In this document: positions 12,649-22,083 of the stretch, one piece after another
Layout: every line of letters starts with the position of its first letter
Position numbering within the stretch: the first letter of the stretch is position 1
NCBI GenBank assembly: GCA_019359835.1
Contig: CM033319.1
Location: 56,335,613-56,399,612, forward strand
Length of the DNA stretch: 64,000 nucleotides
Direction of reading: 5' to 3'
Source: Pharus latifolius
Lineage: Eukaryota > Streptophyta > Magnoliopsida > Poales > Poaceae
Notes under the pieces: generated by a model
What the model was told of the DNA's origin: nothing
Seen by the model: the letters and a program-made list of their open reading frames with translations, nothing else
Database searches by the model: none
Translations under genes and position numbers: made by a program

Positions 12649-13174
12649 ATGGACGGCCGGCGCACCTCTACAGGGGACCGCTGCACCTCCGCACCTCCAT
12701 CGACGCCCTCTAGACTTCGGCATCCCAAGGAAGGTATGTAAAATTTTTGCAATATTGTTAGATTATTCTAATCCGATTATGGCAATAATTCTGCTTTTTT
12801 TGTATCCTTCATTTTGATGTGTCTTCTTTTCAATATGATTATGATCTGTTCAGGTCCTTGGATGATGCTCATGAGGGGCAACGTATTTCACTGTTCTTCA
12901 TCGCAGTACGCTGCCTACGTTGGCTTGTTGGCGAAAGAAACGGTGAAGATCACCGTCGAGAGCTGGAAGGACGTGAAGGGCGAGATCTTGGTTGGCTCGG
13001 TCGAGAAGATCCTTAAGCCCGGCGTGTTTCTCAAATCAGGACCTATAGAAAGCATCTTACATTTTTTTGCATGCACCAGCTTGTGGCCAGATGCTTACCT
13101 GCTTGGAGAAGAAGAATTGTTGTTATTTGCACAGCCATTCTACACCATGACCACACAGAACAACATCTTGGAAG
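12649..13174 (+). CDS. Chimeric mini-gene near the CACTA-1 5' end, partial Transposase_24-like module
   Basis: A proposed exon 1 (12649-12733) splices in frame to exon 2 (12854-13174): GT at 12734, CAG ending at 12853. Another GT (13175) follows, so the gene continues, but its 3' exons are unclear. Exon 2 carries a segment (about 12905-12990) matching the Transposase_24 region of the large gene at 22084; the two read AYVGLLAKETVKITV and ANVGLLAKERVKITV. The Trp codon at 12964 is intact here but is a stop in both large-gene copies. The rest of exon 2 is not recognised. A second piece like the large gene, around the protease GHW motif, lies at 13420-13480. It may be a deletion derivative of the large gene fused to unknown sequence. 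Splicing is inferred; expression is unknown. Confidence 0.45.
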
Positions 13175-13189
13175 GTAGGTTCTTTTTGT

Positions 13190-13560
13190 TAATGGAGTTG
13201 AGTTGAGTTGAGTTGAGTTGATCGAGTTTGAGTCCGAGGAAATCACCAATACGTACAAATGTATGTCGACGGCAGTTCCAGCTCCTCGGGCGTCTTCGAA
13301 CTGAACTCCTATGGTTAAGTCCAATGTGGTTCAGACATTTGCTGTTTTGGATGAATGGATTTGTGATGTATCAGTTCTAACTTGTAGTCGGTAGTTGCAT
13401 TGTGGCAACCTGCAAAGGTTCTCTTTTATGTAAAATGTATGGGCCACTGGGTCCTCGTCGTGATCTGTTGTTAATTTCAGAGGTGGCTTTTCGAATATAC
13501 ATCGAATGTGTGAATTGTTGTATTTGTATATTGTTGTATATTTCTGTATCATGTATTGCT
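13190..13560 (+). other. Region with GTTGA microsatellite and relic of the Ulp1 exon
   Basis: A short GTTGA repeat occupies about 13196-13221. At 13420-13480 the text resembles the start of the protease exon at 24766 (GGGCCACTGG then TCCTCGTCGTGATCTGT), including the T-rich stretch before its splice acceptor. It supports a decayed large-gene derivative here. No intact frame spans it. Confidence 0.5.
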
Positions 13561-13569
13561 AATTGGGAC

Positions 13570-13770
13570 ATGAACTTGAATGTGCAGGGAGTATTTGTGT
13601 ATTTAATTGTATTGGTAGGTAGGTGTGTATTTGTATTGCTGTTTCAGACATGCACTTGAATTTGTGAACTGGCATGTGTATGTTTGTACCTGAATTTGTA
13701 TTGGTGAACTGGCATGTGTATGTTTGTACCTGAATTTGTGAACTGGCATGTGTAATTTCTTTGGCAAGAT
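13570..13770 (+). repeat. Short tandem repeats with GAACTGGCATGTGTA
   Basis: GAACTGGCATGTGTA followed by TGTTTGTACCTGAATTTGT recurs about three times between 13665 and 13755, with diverged relatives near 13570-13660 and 13940. It is non-coding. Confidence 0.7.
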
Positions 13771-13974
13771 GAAGTCCCAAGTACCTAAGAAAAGTATTTT
13801 TGTGTCTCCTAGTTAATCCACAAATTAGCATTTCTTGAAATATATTGCTTTATCTTCTAGTTAAGATCCGTTTGATGTAAGATCTATTTGATGTAAAATC
13901 TGTTTGATGTTACATTGATATGATTCCTTGAATGTGAGAAATGGCATGTGCATGTTTGTCCCAGTTTGGTACCA

Positions 13975-14345
13975 GTACCTCCTCTAACGGTAAGTACACA
14001 TATTTACCGATAGGAAAACACATATTTGCTCAGTCATGCATATTCTAACGGTAAATACACATATTTACCGATAGACAAACTCTTGCTCGTGTGTCATGCA
14101 TCATCTAATGGTTCGTACACATATCTACCTATAGAAAAACTCATGTACGTGCTGTGTCATGCATGATCTAACAGTCAATACACATATTTACCGAAAGAAG
14201 AAGTCATGTACTTGCTCGGTAATGTACATTCTCTAACGGTATGTGTGTATTTTTACCGATAGAATATGTGAGTGGCAAATTACCTAAGTTAGTCTAACGG
14301 TTATTTCATGTATTTACCGTTAGAAAAATGTCCATTATAAGGAAA
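13975..14345 (+). repeat. Internal cluster of CACTA subterminal-type motifs upstream of the transposase gene
   Basis: About six units carry CTAACGGT, then 12-16 bp with ACACATATTTACCGATAG. They are near 13984, 14041, 14104, 14168, 14235 and 14293. They lie directly before the TNP2 leader rather than at an element end. A TATAAGG-like sequence follows at about 14335. By analogy with TNPA binding at the En/Spm promoter, these could serve in self-regulation; that is inference. Confidence 0.7.
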
Positions 14346-14495
14346 ACCCCACTCGACCATTGCTGAGCTGCTCTTTAATTTGTTCTGTTGCGCTCTGTGT
14401 CCCTCTGTTTGTGACAAAAGTTCCACGCCCGCAGCTACACTGCTAGGGTGATCAGCGCAGGCTGGAGGGAAGTTGATTGCGCCCCTCTCTTTAAG

Positions 14496-14802
14496 GTACG
14501 CTTAATTGTCGACACTTATCCCTCTCTCCCTCTAGATCTCCCTTCTTCTCTACTTGCAAGCTAGCTGTATTGTGTAGTTCCAAGTTTGTAGCTTTAAGCT
14601 TGGGAGCTTGGTAGCTGGAAATGCATCATGTTTTAGGAGCTAACTAGCTTGTATTGTGTAGTTAGCTAGGTTAATTAGTGTTAATTTCGTCAGGCTAGGG
14701 TTCAACACATGTATTTGTTGTAAGAGGCTGTACATGTACATATACATAACTTAATCAGGCAAGTTTCATGCATGCTTACTCGTTAAATTTTGTTAATTGT
14801 AG
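14496..14802 (+). other. Proposed 5'-leader intron of the TNP2 gene
   Basis: A donor (AAG then GTACGC at 14496) and an acceptor (TTGTAG ending at 14802) bracket a T-rich stretch, placing the spliced leader directly before the ATG at 14803. The minus-strand copy keeps the same sequence in front of its ATG at 63490, up to the LTR inserted at 63669. Confidence 0.55.
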
Positions 14803-14990
14803 ATGGATAGGAAATATTGGATGTATGGAATAAAACGTACTACTCTTGAATATTTGGATGGTGTGAATGAGTTTATTAAATTTGCTGAGCAACAAAAGGA
14901 GAGGAAGGGAGAGAAAAATATGCTCTGTCCTTATACAGATTGTATGAACTTGAAGAGGTTTAGCAACTCTGATCAAATTAAGAGTCATTT

Positions 14991-16142
14991 TGTCGTGGTA
15001 TTGCGAATACCCCGGCAGGTTTTGAGAGTGATCCTAGCGAAGATTACGCGGCGCGGGTTGACCGGATGACCGGTCCTCCCCCGCCGGACAAGCACAAAGA
15101 ATGACACACGGGTTTATACAGGTTCGGGTCCCGGTGGGGGCCCTAGTCCTGTCGACGCGCTCCCGACCGGAGTCGGCTGGGGAGGCTCTCTCCGGGGGAG
15201 AGGCTTCCGGAGCACGCCTGTGAGTTTAGCTATTCCAATAAATAAAATCGATCCCTTACAACAGAGGGGTACAAGGGCTATTTATAGCCCCCAAAAAGCA
15301 GCAAAAAACCTAAACTACCCCGGAAGCCACCGTCGGATTGAAGGGCAGGACCGTCCTTCTCCCGGTCAAACGCCTTGGATGCTTGACAGGTGGTCGCTAG
15401 TTCCCGAGGTGCTCCTCGCGTGACCTGCACGTGATAAACAGTTCAATACTTTACCTTTAGGAGGGTGATGAGGCCCGGGACGGCGCCGGAGGCCATTCCC
15501 GGGAGCCAAAAGGCGGCGCCCGGGGAGGCCCCGGAGGCCACGTCCCTGGGCAACTGGCGGCGCCCGGGAGGGCACCGGAGGCCACGTCCCGGGAGCCAAA
15601 AGGCGGCGCCCGGGGAGGCCCCGGAGGCCACGTCCCCGGGAAAATGGCGGCGCCCGGGAGGGCACCGGAGGCCACGTCCCGGGAGCCAAAAGGCGGCGCC
15701 CGGGGAGGCCCCGGAGGCCACGTCCCCGGGCAAATGGCGGCGCCCGGGAGGGCACCGGAGGCCACGTCCCGGGAGCCAAAAGGCGGCGCCCGGGGAGGCC
15801 CCAGAGGCCACGTCCCCGGGCAAATGGCGGCGCCCAGGAGGGCACCGGAGGCCACGTCCCGGGAGCCAAAAGGCGGCGCCCGGGGAGGCCCCGGAGGCCA
15901 CGTCCCCGGGCAAATGGCGGCGCCGGGGAGGGCACCGGAGGCCACGTCCCGGGAGCCAAAAGGCGGCGCCCGGGGAGGCCCCGGAGGCCACGTCCCCGGG
16001 CAAATGGCGGCGCCCGGGAGGGCACCGGAGGCCACGTCCCGGGAGCCAAAAGGCGGCGCCCGGGGAGGCCCCGGAGGCCACGTCCCCGGGTAATCGTGAC
16101 ACATCTTACCTGGACTTAGTCTCACGGAGATTTCCCCCGACA
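14991..16142 (-). mobile_element. GC-rich solo LTR with internal 90-bp tandem repeats, inserted in TNP2
   Basis: The plus strand begins TGTCGTGGTATT and ends CCCCCGACA. The flanks CATTT (14986-14990) and CATTG (16143-16147) are a one-mismatch 5-bp TSD, and the transposase frame resumes after it. In the minus (LTR) orientation it starts TGTCGGGGGAAATC, has the 90-bp array, then a TATA box (GGCTATAAATAGCC near 15283), then a leader. The motif TTTATACAGGTTCGGG near 15114 is shared with the gypsy LTRs at 29210 and 42590, suggesting a gypsy element. The same LTR family starts at 63669 in CACTA-2. Confidence 0.88.
15541..16080. repeat. Six 90-bp GC-rich tandem repeats inside the solo LTR
   Basis: The landmark CGTCCCCGGG (CGTCCCTGGG in the first unit) returns at 15541, 15631, 15721, 15811, 15901, 15991 and 16081, an exact 90-bp period. 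Each unit is two diverged halves of about 45 bp that share GGCGGCGCCCGGG. Since 90 is a multiple of three and few stops occur, frames stay open on both strands; these are not genes. Confidence 0.93.
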
Positions 16143-19100
16143 CATTGGATTCGTCGTGGTTTTAATGCGCGATACACCCGTTGGATATGGCATGGCGAAG
16201 ATCTTGAGGAAACAAGCACCACTACTACCAATCAGCACGACTCGGATGTGGATTGCAATAATATCGATGATCATCCGAATTTTGGTAATGTTCATTCCGA
16301 TGTGCACGTAGATGATGATGATGACAATCTAGATGAGATGTTACGTGATGTAGAGGAAGATTACAACAAAAATGACTTCTGTGAATTTGAGAAACTGATT
16401 GCTGACTCTGAGAAGCCTCTGTTCCCTGGATGTGCAACATTTACAAAACTGTCTTCTGTGCTGAGATTATATAACTTGAAGGCAGGAAACGGTTGGAGTG
16501 ATAAGAGTTTCACGGCACTATTAGATCCTCTAGCGGACATGCTTCCAGAGGGAAATGAGTTGCCAAGATCTACTTACCAAGCCAAAAAACTGTTGTGTCC
16601 GTTGGGAATGGAAATCGAAAGAATACACGCATGCCCAAATGATTGTGTGTTGTACCGTAACGAGTACTCCAGTTTGCATGTTTGTCCAAGATGCGGCGCA
16701 TCGAGGTATATGCGTAGGGACCGGATTGACAGTGAACGTCACGAGGTAAAGAAAGGACCCCCGGCAAAAACTGTGTGGTACTTGCCTGTGATACCTAGAT
16801 TGAAGCGGCTGTTTGCAAATCCGAAAGTCGCGAAGCACTTGCGTTGGCATGCTGAAGCCCGGAAACAAGACGGAAAACTGAGACACCCAGCTGATTCTAT
16901 TCAATGGAGAAACATCAACAGAACATTTGCTGAGTTCGGCGGCGAACTTAGGAATGTAAGGTTCGGGCTGAGTACATATGGTGTGAACCCACATGGTAAT
17001 ATGAGCAGCTGGCACAGCACTTGGCCGGTTCTTTTATGCATCTACAATCTTCCTCCTTGGTTATGCATGAAGCGCAAGTACATCATGATGGCGTTACTAA
17101 TCTCAGGACCCAGACAACCCGGAAATGATATTGACATGTTTCTAGCGCCTTTAATCGAGGACTTACAGAAATTGTGGAGCGAGGGTGTGCAGGTGTGGGA
17201 TGCATACAAGAAAGAGAATTTCATCTTGCGGGCCCTGATATTTTGGACCATAAATGATTTTCTGGCCTACGGCAATTTGTCGGGGTATAGTACAAAAGGA
17301 GCCAAGGCTTGCCCTATTTGCCTAGATGAAACTGAGAGCATGTGGCTGCGAAACTGCCGGAAAACAGTGTACATGGGTCACCGCAGGTTTCTTCCGGTGC
17401 ATCACACGTACCGTAAGAAGAGGAAATCATTTAACGGGAAGCCTGAGAAGGGATCAGCTCCAGTGTTTCTGACCGGTAAGGAGATTTACTCGCGCGTGAA
17501 CGACATCAAAGTTGAGTTCGATAAGCATTCTAAACCTCGAGAAAAAATGTTTGGAAGAAGAGATCGATTCTCTGGGATCTACCGTACTGGGAGCACTTAC
17601 AAGTTCGACATTGCATTGACGTCATGCATGTAGAGAAAAATGTCTGTGACTGTTTGATTGGTTTGTTGTTGAACATTCCGGGAAAGACAAAGGATGGTGT
17701 GAAAGCTCGTCGTGACATGGTGGAAATGGGGATAAGGACTGAGCTTGCACCTTTAGAGAATGGAAAGTGTACATACCTCCCTCCGGCCTGCTATACGTTG
17801 TCCAAGAGCGAAAAAACATATCTCTGTCGGTGCCTGCACGGTGTTAAAGTTCCATGTGGGTACTCCGCGAACTTGAAAAAACTTGTGTCCATGAAGGACC
17901 TAAGACTGGTTGGCATGAAGGACCTAAGACTGGTTGGCACGAAGTCCCACGACTGTCATGTCCTGATGTCACAAATGCTTCCCATTGCTATCAGAGGCAT
18001 TCTCCCAGTTAAAGTCAGAGAGACAATCACAAACCTATGTTATTTCTTCAACGCAATATCTTGCAAGGTAAGTACGTGCACTCGTACTATAAGTTCGTTA
18101 CCTCCATCTGTGGAGCTTAATTAGAAGATTTTTCTGATATGAATATTTGGCGCAACTGTGTCCTCGTAGGTAATTGATCTGGATGGACTGGACGCTTTGC
18201 AACGCGACGTGGTTACAACTCTTTGTCAGCTCGAGATGTATTTCCCTCCATCTTTTTTTGATGTTATGGTCCATCTGATTGTTCACCTTATCAGAGAAAT
18301 TAAGTTTTGTGGACCCGTGTGCCTGCGCTACATGTATCCATTTGAGAGATTTATGGGTGTATTGAAGGGATACGTAAGGACTCATCGTCGACCCGAGGGG
18401 AGTTCATGGAAGGTTATGCCGCCGAGGAGGTGATTGAATTTTGCACAGATTATATGGCCGGGGTTGACCCAATTGGCGTTCCTAGGTCCCGACACAAGGG
18501 TAGGCTTTAAGGCATCGGAACGATTGGATTCAAAGCTATCGTCCGTGCTCGTGATGTGTACGCAAAATCACATTTTTGGATCTTACAACACATGACGGAG
18601 GTCGAGCCATACATACACGAGCACAAGATAATGTTACGGTCACAGAATCCTTCGAAGTCAGACATTTGGGTCAGCAGAGAACATAATAGGAAATTTGCTG
18701 AGTGGATCCAAGAAAGAGTCACGCGAGCTGCCGAGGGCTCCGTAAGTGAAACTGTGACATGGTTGGCTAGAGGCCCAAGATTCACTGTAGGGACTTGGCA
18801 GGGGTACGACATCAATGGGTATTCATTTTACACAAGAGCTCAAGACGCCAAGAGTAGCACACAATGTAGCGGAGTGACACTGTTTGCTATTTTCGAGGAT
18901 GCCAGGTCAGTAAGGGCGCTGAACTCATATTACGGTGCTATTGACGAAATATTGGAGCTCGATTACGGATTACTTAAGATTCCCCTGTTTCGATGCCAAT
19001 GGGTCGAAATCCCTCGAGGAGTTCAAGTTGACAGTTACGGGTTTACTCTCGTCGATCTTGGTAGAGTCGGACACCAAAACGATCCATTCATACTTGCAAA

Positions 19101-19338
19101 GCAAACCACACAGGTATTCTACATCGTTGACCCGGCCAATCCAAACTTGCATGTTGTCCTCCACAGCAAGAGACGTATTGTTGGGGTCGAAGATGTTGTC
19201 GACGAAGAGGAGTATAACCAATTCGATGAAATACCTCCATTTTTAGAGGACATTCAATCTATCCCTACTGAAGATATCAATGAAACAACGTATCTGCGAG
19301 ATGACCACGAAGAAGGATTATGGGTTGAGAACCATTGA

Positions 19339-19954
19339 TGATTAATTTCTATTTCAGGGATAAATGCCAAGCAAACCGCCCACAAGTTCTGCAGCAAGGT
19401 GAGGAACTTATCATTAATACATCAGGCAGTACATTTTTCTTTAGAACTTAATGATAAGCTCGTTCACAGCATTAATATATCTCAATTTTACTCCACAGCA
19501 TGAGTTCTAACATGTACAGTACCTTTATCTTGTAAAAACTTAATTCTTCCCTTCAAATAGCACTTGCAAAAATCTCATCGCAGCCTCTTGCTTCTTCAAA
19601 TTAAGCTCTCCAAAAATCACTTTTTTTCTGACGGTATTTTGTTATTTCTACCGATAGAAAAGGACATCCGCTACTTTCATGTGTCTCAGGCACTTCAAAA
19701 GTTTTCGAAAAGTTTACTTTTTCTATCGGTATTATTCTATTTTACCATTAGAATAAATTCGTTAGTCTCACAGTATTTGTTTTCTGACAGTTTTTTCCTG
19801 TTTTTACCAATAGAAGAATACTCTGGCCCTTTGAATTCTCAACCGTGTCGCCATGCGTCGCCTTGGAAACTCTATAAGTACCTCGCCATGCGTCGCGGTA
19901 TTTTGTTGTTTTTCTAATTCTCGAACAGTTCGAGTCCTCATCTTCTCTTTCACA
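19339..19954 (+). other. Spacer between transposase and coiled-coil gene with internal motif pairs
   Basis: The spacer holds a short possible exon (ATGCCAAGCAAACC near 19362, followed by AAG-GTGAGG), whose role is unclear. CTATCGG / CCGATAG-type pairs around runs such as TTTTGTTATTT lie near 19632, 19725 and 19790. The same layout occurs inverted at 59540-60150 in CACTA-2. Confidence 0.55.
19873..19880 (+). promoter_or_regulatory. TATA box of the small coiled-coil gene, copy 1
   Basis: TATAAGTA lies about 80 bp upstream of the ATG at 19955. It is preserved in copy 2 (59613-59620 on the minus strand) at the same distance, which supports a real core promoter. Confidence 0.6.
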
Positions 19955-20464
19955 ATGGCAACCTCCATGGGATCGTCAGCCACGCCCTCCCCGGTAAGAA
20001 CTCTAAATCTCCTCGGTTTACCCCTGTATTGTTAATCCATGTTCAGTTCATTCTTGACCTATTGATTTGCACAGGGAATGGGAGCCGTGGAAGACACTGC
20101 CAAAGTGAAGGCCGACCTGAGGGCCCTCCAGGAGGAGCACAAGCTCCTTACAGACAAGCACACTCAGCTACGGCTTGACCTTGACGATCTCTTCGAGCGC
20201 ATTAAGCGCATGAAGACGGATGGTGACAATGCTAGGGCGAGGACTAGGCGTCTTCGCGAGGAGAAGAAAGCCGCGGATATGACCATCGCTGGCTGCGGTT
20301 TGACTATGAAGGATACCATAGCGAAGCTGAGGGAGGTCGCAGGCCTTCTCGACGCGGTAGTAGTTGATCCTAGGGACAACTTGTCGCTAGAGGAGTCCTG
20401 CGTCCTGGCTGCAAGTCTAACTGACTCTATTCTACATGCAGCCAGGGCTAAGACCACCCCTTGA
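19955..20464 (+). CDS. Small two-exon coiled-coil protein of the CACTA element, copy 1 (intact)
   Basis: Exon 1 (19955-19993, 13 codons, MATSMGSSATPSP) splices in phase across GTAAGA...ACAG to exon 2 (20075-20464), giving about 142 residues. Residues 20-85 form a charged heptad-like coiled coil rich in Lys, Glu, Arg and Leu. The C-terminal 45 residues carry a motif of the form KLREVAGLL, then VVVDP, then NLSLEE and a hydrophobic tail. This motif also ends the two antisense genes of the Tat retrotransposon (30826-31236 and 34577-35025). It is the only CACTA-1 gene without a visible lesion, and copy 2 keeps most of it. No catalytic motif is seen. A DNA-binding or self-regulating role like TNPA of En/Spm is possible but unproven. 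Confidence 0.7.
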
Positions 20465-22083
20465 CCTAGCATTTTGGGTTTTATTTTTTTTTGTAAGTGA
20501 TAAAACAACAATGAATGAACAATTTCTTTTTATGTCAATTTTCCAATTTTCCGGCTATCTTCCCTCTTTCTTTATCATTCTGCAGCTTTCAACCACGGTC
20601 TGTTTGATGTTAAATTGTGTGTACCTTTTCATTACTCTGACGGTATTTTGTTGTTTTTACCGATAGAAAAAGGGCACCCAATACTATAATCTCAAGCACT
20701 TAATTAAAAAATTTTTCTGGGGAAAATTGGTCTCACGGGATTTTATTGTTTATACCGATAGAAAAAGGCATCCACTACTTCAAATATTTTTCCGAAAAAT
20801 TTACTTGTTCTATCGGTACTATTTTGTTGTACCGATAGAAAAGTACTTAATTCTATCGGTATCATTTTGTTGTACCGATAGAAAAGTTCCTCCACTACTT
20901 TATTACTCGTACACGGCCCATTACTTTCCCTCCACTCGAACAGTTCCACCTTAGAGCACTGCGTCTCTTCGAGAGCGAAGAAAACCACAACCTCCGCCGT
21001 GACCACTCACTTCCTCTCTCCCACGCGACGATCGCTGGCTGGACACTGGTTCGCCACTGCCACCGGTTCTTATTTTCGTCCTTCGCCGGCCGCCGCTGCG
21101 TTCTACACCGCCTCTCCATCACCAGAACTGATCGCCGCCATAAATACCCTAATTCGTCGTTCTATTTCCAGCATCTTCCTTATTTGATCCTAGTGTTTTG
21201 CACGTACTAATTCTTCGAGTTTTGCAATTACACTAGGGTTCCCTATTGTGTTGGATTATGTACATTCCGCAGGCAATGTTGATTTAAATTAGGGTTTACA
21301 TAATATGTTCCAGTGCTGTAATGAACCTGTTTTGAGATTTTAACTTATCTATATTGCTGTATGTGTGATCAATTGTATGCAACTGCCATGTAATGCACAT
21401 TATATGTTGGAGGTGTTCTTACACATATTCTATCGGCAGCTCATGTGTTTACCGATAGAAAATATTTCTGCACAAGTAGTAAAACTTAATTTGGATCTGG
21501 AAGGACATGAGCCATGCAATGTACTAGTTTGGTTGGGAATTTTTACTCACTTGGTATGAATATATGGCAATGTGGATGGGTCTTCGATGTATATGTTTCA
21601 AATGCCTATACATGACTTTTCCCAACCTAATAGATGTGAAGTCCTGATGACTCACATACAGGCTAAAGATTATGCACAGTGGCACTTAGATGCTTGTGTG
21701 CATATTTACGTGTGAAATAATAATGCTGGCCCATGAATATTAGTATAGCAAATCATCGAGAATGTTATGTGATGACAGTGAATGGTGGCTTGTCAACAAA
21801 ATTCCATATGTAGAGAACATTGCTATGTTCTATCGGTATCTCACGGGTTTGCCGATAGAAAAATTGTCTTCTGTGGAGGTAATTGTTATGGTCTATCGGC
21901 AGCTCATGTGTTTACCGATAGAAAATATTTCTGAACAGTTCAGGAAGTAATTTATGCATGTCTTTCTTTTTGTATTATTTTCCCTTTTGCCGCCCTAGTT
22001 AGTCTCCAGTCCTGGGCTGAGTTATGGAACTCCAAGGCGAATTAATTGCCATATGGTTTGTTGATGGTTTTGTAGGGGAAGAC
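20465..22083 (+). other. Promoter, leader and first-intron region of the large Transposase_24/Ulp1 gene
   Basis: Motif pairs with near-perfect inverted arms (TTCTATCGGTA ... TACCGATAGAA) lie near 20640, 20755, 20810, 20850, 21428, 21829 and 21893. A GC-rich block at 20935-21180 is preserved in copy 2 (58400-58640) and looks like the transcribed leader. The stretch up to the GTAG acceptor at about 22075, just before the ATG at 22084, is probably a long intron; its donor cannot be placed with confidence. No protein-coding signal is seen on the gene strand. Confidence 0.55.

Larger units (their letters stand above)
14803..19338 (+). pseudogene. TNP2-type CACTA transposase, copy 1 (broken by a solo LTR and frameshifts)
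   Basis: The protein would cut and move the element by acting on its ends. Regions in order: Transpos_assoc zinc-binding N-terminus (14803-14990, continuing at 16148; C and H residues in the CPYTDCMN and IKSH parts); Transposase_21 core (about 16430-17640); an intron at 18068-18169; DUF4218 (18170-18560, MYPFERFMGVLKGY motif); DUF4216 (about 18800-19250). The ATG is chosen because the other copy has the same start and a splice acceptor precedes it. Breaks: a 1152-bp LTR at 14991-16142; loss of one A in the A-run near 17545, so the open frame runs into non-homologous residues until 17633; a 1-base loss near 18402; and a stop near 18509. Copy 2 keeps the frame at the first of these. Confidence 0.9.

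Noticed and set aside
15541..16080. Regular direct repeats resembling a CRISPR array
   Set aside because: The units abut without unique spacers and lie inside a plant LTR; this is a tandem repeat.
15465..17633. A 722-codon open frame starting in the GC-rich repeats
   Set aside because: The first ~220 codons are the 90-bp LTR array read through into the real transposase; the end past about 17545 is a frameshifted tail. Only 16148-17545 is transposase.
20895..21122. A 75-codon frame opposite the large-gene leader, also present at 58415-58645
   Set aside because: It is open in both copies but carries many non-conservative changes, lies antisense to a proposed leader, and has no recognisable feature.
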